A stretch of 9,130 nt of DNA. It comes from a bacterium (GTDB lineage: Bacteria; CAIJMQ01; JAADFP01). The first letter of the stretch is position 1, and each line of letters starts with the position of its first letter. The stretch is taken from NCBI GenBank assembly GCA_027021085.1, contig JALUVB010000163.1:1-9130 (forward strand), given 5' to 3'. The notes beneath the pieces are model-generated. The model saw nothing but the letters and a program-made list of their open reading frames with translations. It was not told the origin of the DNA and made no database searches. A program made the translations under genes and the position numbers. This document shows, one piece after another, positions 6,996-9,130 of this stretch.

Positions 6996-7042
6996 TTTCT
7001 TCTCTCAATTAAATAATATATTGAAAAAGGCAGGGTGTCAAA
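6996..7042 (-). repeat. 47-bp promoter repeat, copy A
   Basis: 46 of 47 positions are identical to 8454-8500; the single difference is A at 7032 against G at 8490. The block holds the -35 and -10 boxes and ends at TTTCTTC on the plus strand. Exactly 20 nt separate it from the outer edge of the core-like 7-mer in both copies. Confidence 0.9.
7013..7041 (-). promoter_or_regulatory. Strong sigma70-type promoter driving the nuclease-like cassette
   Basis: On the minus strand a perfect -35 TTGACA (complement of 7036-7041) and a -10 TATTAT (complement of 7013-7018) are separated by exactly 17 bp. The ATG at 6951 is about 60 bp beyond the -10 box. In this copy only, GGCAG and CTGCC flank the -35 box and could form a 5-bp stem over it. 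Confidence 0.75.
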
Positions 7043-7058
7043 CTGCCGAGTTGCCTCA

Positions 7059-7072
7059 GGGAAAATTTTCCC
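7059..7072. repeat. Perfect palindrome GGGAAAATTTTCCC
   Basis: A 14-bp perfect inverted repeat with no spacer, 17 bp upstream of the -35 box of the promoter at 7013-7041. The position suits an operator or UP-like AT-rich element. It is absent from the second promoter copy. Function is not established. Confidence 0.4.
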
Positions 7073-7176
7073 GAAAAGGGGAGAAAAATTAAAACGAATT
7101 GTCTCACTTAAAATCTTTATAAAAGCTATTGCTATGGTTGTGGGGGCATTCCCTGACACCGGGGGCATTATAGGGA

Positions 7177-7635
7177 TTAGGTAATATTTTTCTCTTGTAG
7201 CTTTTTTAATTCCTGGACATCCAATTTATCTTTAGGCCGAAGGGAATTCTCTTTTAACTTAATCAAACCTTCGGCATTTAAATATCTTATTTTTATACCT
7301 TTCTCTGTAATAAATATATCACTGTAGGGCAGTAAGTCTTGATAAGTATTTCCTTTTATTAAAGTAAATACATCCAAAAGAAATTCTTCTACAATACGAA
7401 TACATCCTTCCTCTAAGGTGAAATCTTCTGGATTCAACTCTCTGGCAGAACCTTTTCCAAACGATTCAAGGCAGGTGAGAAGTTTTTTGATGTTTTCTTC
7501 AGATTTCTCTACTATAATATCCACATCCATAGTAACTCTTGAAAAACCACAAATATCTACGGCCAAGCCATCTACAAGAATATAGTTAATGTTATTTTTG
7601 CTTAACCCTTCCAACAATTCTTCGAACGTTTTCAC
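7177..7635 (-). CDS. MNT/AbiEii-like nucleotidyltransferase family protein
   Basis: A 152-residue protein of the nucleotidyltransferase superfamily used in toxin-antitoxin and abortive-infection systems. The N-terminal pattern YILVDGLAVDICGFSRVTMDVDIIVE (18-43) matches the family form GG-A...R.T.D.D: T35, D37 and D39 are present, and D88 in LLDVF may be the third acidic residue. The first Gly of the usual GG is Asp (D22), which may weaken nucleotide binding. The C-terminal segment LIKLKENSLRPKDKLDV (124-140) matches the family K...R.KD..D pattern. The start is GTG at 7635, 44 nt inside the preceding small ORF; an in-frame stop lies just upstream, so no earlier start is possible. Translation is probably coupled. 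The TAA at 7177-7179 overlaps a core-like site. Substrate unknown; a regulatory or antitoxin-type role is inferred. Confidence 0.75.
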   Translation of the reverse strand: MKTFEELLEGLSKNNINYILVDGLAVDICGFSRVTMDVDIIVEKSEENIKKLLTCLESFGKGSARELNPEDFTLEEGCIRIVEEFLLDVFTLIKGNTYQDLLPYSDIFITEKGIKIRYLNAEGLIKLKENSLRPKDKLDVQELKKLQEKNIT

Positions 7636-7759
7636 TTTTAAAATCTATTCTTTCTCCCCGAAGTTCTTCAACCATTTTTTTCAGTTTAAATGCTCTCTTT
7701 AACGGAGATACCTTTTGTGCATTCCCTGCCTCTTTTCGTATCATATTTTCTTTAGACAT
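7592..7759 (-). CDS. Small basic protein overlapping the nucleotidyltransferase gene
   Basis: A 55-residue ORF starting at ATG 7759 and ending TAA at 7592, predicted as MSKENMIRKEAGNAQKVSPL at the N-terminus followed by a Lys/Arg-rich helical stretch (KRAFKLKKMVEELRGERIDF) and a basic tail. It lies directly after the attC core (7785-7791) and overlaps the nucleotidyltransferase start by 44 nt in another frame. That fills the only gap in the cassette and suggests a bicistronic pair. A G-rich ribosome site (seven G then TGAAC) sits before the ATG. I recognise no family. It could be a small nucleic-acid-binding partner or antitoxin, or only a leader peptide coupling translation of the downstream gene. 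Confidence 0.6.
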   Translation of the reverse strand: MSKENMIRKEAGNAQKVSPLKRAFKLKKMVEELRGERIDFKSENVRRIVGRVKQK

Positions 7760-7784
7760 GTTCACCCCCCCATTATTCCCTTGC

Positions 7785-7836
7785 GTCTAACATCCAGGCT
7801 CAGCAACGGATAGCCGTCCGCTGGTTTTTGTTAGGC
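7785..7836 (-). other. attC recombination site after the membrane-protein cassette
   Basis: A compact 52-bp site. On the gene strand GCCTAAC and GTTAGAC are perfect matches to the RYYYAAC and GTTRRRY core consensus. The inner arms CAGC..ACGG and CCGT..GCTG fold around a short ATAG loop with unpaired bases between stem blocks. It lies 15 nt after the membrane-protein stop codon and 25 nt before the start of the next ORF. Confidence 0.88.
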
Positions 7837-7851
7837 TTTTCAAATTTCTTC

Positions 7852-8406
7852 TCATTCGGGGTTTTCGCCTGTTTGCTGGCCTTTCGCTTTTACGAAATCT
7901 GGATACCAAGCGGTAAATTTAATAGCAGCAACCAGAACAAGAATATTAATTACCCAATCGAGCATATAAGGATTATCCACATACAGGTATGCTAAAATGG
8001 CGTTGATGGCGAATGCAATACACCAGACTGTGGTGATGGTGCGGTTCGTGCTGTAAAATTTAGGTGTATTCCAGAACTTCGGATCAACCTGCTCGTATGC
8101 ATATTGGATGGTAAATGGCTTACGAACAGCTAACGATATCGCAGCGATTATAAACATCGCGGTATCGCTGAGAGGTGTAGAATAGCGGTCTACCCAGACA
8201 ACCTTTGATAAAAAAGAAATTGCTGTCAGAACGATGAAGAATATTAATGTGCCCAGATCGAGAATCTTTATATTTCGGTTTTTGATATTTCTGACATTTA
8301 AAAAAAGCACTACTACTGTGGCCGCCAGGGTGGCTATTTGATAATTGTTGCGGCCACTTAGTGTCCAGAATACTATCCAGGGCAAGAAACTTAAAAAAAT
8401 ACCCAT
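7852..8406 (-). CDS. Polytopic integral membrane protein, unknown function
   Basis: A 184-residue inner-membrane protein with about six hydrophobic segments (roughly residues 3-17, 22-38, 49-70, 78-95, 122-142 and 148-166) and a hydrophilic C-terminal tail. Notable conserved-looking positions are FLPWIVFW near the start, LDLGTLIFF, SLAVRKPFTIQYAYEQV in the middle loop, FWNTPKF before segment five and FTAWYPDFV at the end. I believe it belongs to an uncharacterised bacterial membrane family, but I cannot name it. The ATG at 8406 follows AAAGGGGGAAAAT, a good ribosome site. It stands alone in its cassette, between the core at 8434-8440 and the attC at 7785-7836, and is served by the promoter at 8471-8499. 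An overlapping frame starting at 8422 is a shadow. Confidence 0.8.
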   Translation of the reverse strand: MGIFLSFLPWIVFWTLSGRNNYQIATLAATVVVLFLNVRNIKNRNIKILDLGTLIFFIVLTAISFLSKVVWVDRYSTPLSDTAMFIIAAISLAVRKPFTIQYAYEQVDPKFWNTPKFYSTNRTITTVWCIAFAINAILAYLYVDNPYMLDWVINILVLVAAIKFTAWYPDFVKAKGQQTGENPE

Positions 8407-8453
8407 ATTTTCCCCCTTTCATTTCTCCGTTTTGTCTAACGGCCTTTTTGCTG

Positions 8454-8500
8454 TTTCTTCTCTCAATTAAATAATATATTGAAAAAGGCGGGGTGTCAAA
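8454..8500 (-). repeat. 47-bp promoter repeat, copy B
   Basis: Near-identical to 6996-7042, with one mismatch (G at 8490). The spacing to the adjacent core 7-mer is the same as in copy A, so block and core appear to travel as one unit. Confidence 0.9.
8471..8499 (-). promoter_or_regulatory. Strong sigma70-type promoter driving the membrane-protein cassette
   Basis: On the minus strand TTGACA (complement of 8494-8499) and TATTAT (complement of 8471-8476) are separated by 17 bp. The -10 box is 31 bp from the GTTAGAC core and about 65 bp from the ATG at 8406. It points into the array, so it could also feed cassettes further downstream. Confidence 0.75.
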
Positions 8501-8631
8501 TTTTTCTCTTGGTGACCTACGAGAGTGTCTTTAATGCAATATAAGTATAGAAAAATTATTGTTATCGTCCAGGCCCAGGGGGCCTGCCAGTGGGGGCGTT
8601 GTAGGAGGCTGTTAAGCGGGGATTACTTATT

Positions 8632-8895
8632 CTATTCATAATGAGTCCACATGCGGATTACCTTTACTGTTTTAATATCTGTTAGGACTTGATATACGAG
8701 ACGATGTTGAATGTTAATACGACGGGAGTAAGCTCTGGAGAGGTCCCCCACCAATTCCTCGAACGGTGGGGGCTGTTGGAATGGATTCTCCCTCAGAATT
8801 TCTAACAAAACCTCAGCCTTTGGACGAAGCCCCGCTGCTGAAAGCTTTTTGGCATCTTTTTGCGCTTGCTTTGTGAATACTATATGCCAACTCAC
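8632..8895 (-). CDS. Txe/YoeB-family mRNA interferase toxin
   Basis: A ribosome-dependent endoribonuclease toxin that cuts translated mRNA when freed from its antitoxin. From the GTG start the protein has 87 residues and aligns end to end with Txe/YoeB: FTKQAQKDAKKL (7-18), PFEELVGDL (44-52), YSRRINIQHRLVYQV (56-70) and the C-terminal RMWTHYE (81-87). The expected catalytic residues are E46, R65 and H85, with Y86 next to it, in the places used by YoeB (E46, R65, H83). The GTG at 8895 is preferred: its first bases overlap the antitoxin TGA (GTGA), and AAGGA lies 9 nt upstream. The ATG at 8916 adds 7 residues without a usable ribosome site. It forms an operon with the upstream Phd/YefM gene and appears intact. 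Confidence 0.92.
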   Translation of the reverse strand: MSWHIVFTKQAQKDAKKLSAAGLRPKAEVLLEILRENPFQQPPPFEELVGDLSRAYSRRINIQHRLVYQVLTDIKTVKVIRMWTHYE

Positions 8896-9130
8896 CACTT
8901 TAAATCCTTGCTGCATCTCTTCACAGGAGTGTTAAGTCCTTTTCGGATGGATTCTCGCATTCCCGGAATTGACAGCAGATAAAGTGTTTCTTGAATTGCT
9001 CTCCAATCTTCCTCGGCGATAAGGACAGCATTGGCCCTCTTGCCTGTAATCTGGATGGGATGATGCGATGAGGCAGCTTCATCCAGTAGCTTGTAGAGCT
9101 TTGCCCTTGCTTCGCTGGCTGTTAATGTCA
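8892..9130 (-). CDS. Phd/YefM-family antitoxin, start codon cut by the window edge
   Basis: Neutralises the adjacent Txe/YoeB toxin and probably represses its own operon by binding the promoter. The visible 78 residues begin TLTASEARAKLYKLLDEAAS, the typical Phd/YefM DNA-binding N-terminus. PIQITGKRANAVLIAEEDW follows, then the toxin-binding C-terminal region ETLYLLSIPGMRESIRKG. The last two visible bases read TG on the gene strand just before the Thr codon, so the start codon (ATG, or GTG/TTG) lacks only its first base, outside the window at 9131. The full protein would be 79 residues, normal for the family. Its TGA overlaps the toxin GTG by 4 nt, implying translational coupling. It is missed if only complete ORFs are considered. 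The operon promoter lies outside the window. Confidence 0.88.
   Translation of the reverse strand, partial: TLTASEARAKLYKLLDEAASSHHPIQITGKRANAVLIAEEDWRAIQETLYLLSIPGMRESIRKGLNTPVKRCSKDLKW

Larger units (their letters stand above)
6976..7182 (-). other. Long promoter-bearing junction A (atypical attC or attI-like site)
   Basis: On the gene strand this 207-bp junction begins ACCTAAT, one base off the RYYYAAC inverse core and overlapping the TAA of the nucleotidyltransferase gene. It ends GTTATCT, close to GTTRRRY and like the GTTATCA of the terminal attC. Inside it lie a repeated ATGCCCCC, a 14-bp palindrome and a strong promoter. It aligns along most of its length with junction B (8434-8617), suggesting one ancestral element. 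It is too long for a typical attC of roughly 55-145 bp, so its site identity is inferred from position, ends and parallel structure. Confidence 0.5.
8434..8617 (-). other. Long promoter-bearing junction B (atypical attC or attI-like site)
   Basis: On the gene strand this 184-bp junction starts with GCTTAAC and ends with GTTAGAC, both perfect core-site consensus. The bases just inside (AGCCT at the start, AGGCC at the end) extend the inverted match. It therefore has attC-like ends, but over 160 bp between them and a promoter inside. It contains CAGGCCC-CCT-GGGCCTG (8572-8588), a 7-bp hairpin that may act on the end of the toxin-antitoxin transcript. It is alignable with junction A outside the 47-bp block too (GCCCCC motif, ATAACAATA, AT-rich tract). 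Confidence 0.55.
5245..9130 (-). mobile_element. Integron gene-cassette array without visible integrase
   Basis: Five consecutive gene units, all on the minus strand, are separated by three typical attC sites and two long promoter-bearing junctions with core-like ends. Each unit carries one gene or one tightly overlapping pair, with very short gaps between gene ends and core sites. The cargo (toxin-antitoxin, nuclease-like, nucleotidyltransferase, small membrane proteins) is typical of sedentary chromosomal integrons. The array ends at 5245, next to heptamer repeats. The other end lies beyond 9130, and no intI gene or proven attI is in view. The cassettes appear richer in A/T than the GH78 and hydrolase genes, which fits foreign origin. 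Confidence 0.85.

Noticed and set aside
6923-7168. Minus-strand 81-residue reading frame through the junction upstream of the nuclease-like gene
   Set aside because: It runs across the promoter repeat and the palindrome, overlaps the nuclease start in another frame and has no family resemblance. The promoter reading explains the sequence better.
8120-8422. Minus-strand 100-residue frame starting 16 nt before the membrane-protein ATG
   Set aside because: It overlaps the membrane-protein gene in another frame and has low-complexity, non-conserved-looking sequence, whereas the main frame shows regular membrane segments.
6996-8500. The two 47-bp repeats as ends of a composite transposon
   Set aside because: They are direct repeats flanking two independent cassettes, there is no transposase between them, no terminal inverted repeats or target duplications are visible, and a true attC lies between them.
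8434-8617. Junction B as a proven attI with Pc promoter
   Set aside because: Promoter and core are present, but no integrase gene is adjacent, a toxin-antitoxin cassette lies immediately upstream, and attI sites have no consensus I can verify by eye. Kept only as one hypothesis.

Overview
The window looks like a piece of chromosome from an uncultivated, probably Gram-negative environmental bacterium. Three ordinary metabolic or housekeeping genes sit beside a mobile integron gene-cassette array. All genes supported here are on the minus strand, so gene order below runs from high to low coordinates. The GH78-like glycosidase and a secreted alpha/beta hydrolase of the FFFGGGW type fit Planctomycetota or related PVC lineages. 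That is an impression from the protein style, not a demonstrated placement.

Positions 5245-9130 are the accessory part. Three compact sites (7785-7836, 5764-5820, 5245-5313) have attC architecture: inverted 7-bp core sites at the ends, inner imperfect inverted arms and a small loop. One gene stop codon lies inside a core site and the others end close to one. In reading order the cassettes carry: a Phd/YefM-Txe/YoeB toxin-antitoxin pair; a polytopic membrane protein; a 55-residue ORF overlapping a MNT-like nucleotidyltransferase; a PD-(D/E)XK nuclease-like protein; and a small membrane-anchored coiled-coil protein. No integrase is in the window, so what is visible is a cluster of attC sites without its integrase.

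The most interesting structure is a pair of related ~185-205 bp junctions (8434-8617 and 6976-7182) where two of the attC sites should be. Each has a core-like 7-mer at both ends. Each also contains a near-identical 47-bp block (46/47) carrying a strong sigma70-type promoter (TTGACA-17-TATTAT) that points into the next cassette. The spacing from the -10 box to the core site is identical in the two copies. They look like promoter-bearing recombination junctions (long attC, Pc-attI-like relics, or a small element inserted into attC), which would let cassettes far from the integron promoter be expressed.

Positions 1-4785 hold the GH78-like alpha-L-rhamnosidase, a DEAD-box RNA helicase with a DbpA-type C-terminal domain, and an exported esterase-like alpha/beta hydrolase with a probable intrinsic terminator. 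They are separately spaced and do not look like one operon. Between the hydrolase and the array (4786-5244) lies a gene-free stretch of degenerate 7-bp-period repeats with embedded palindromes. The same kind of heptamer repeat appears at the left edge (1-28).
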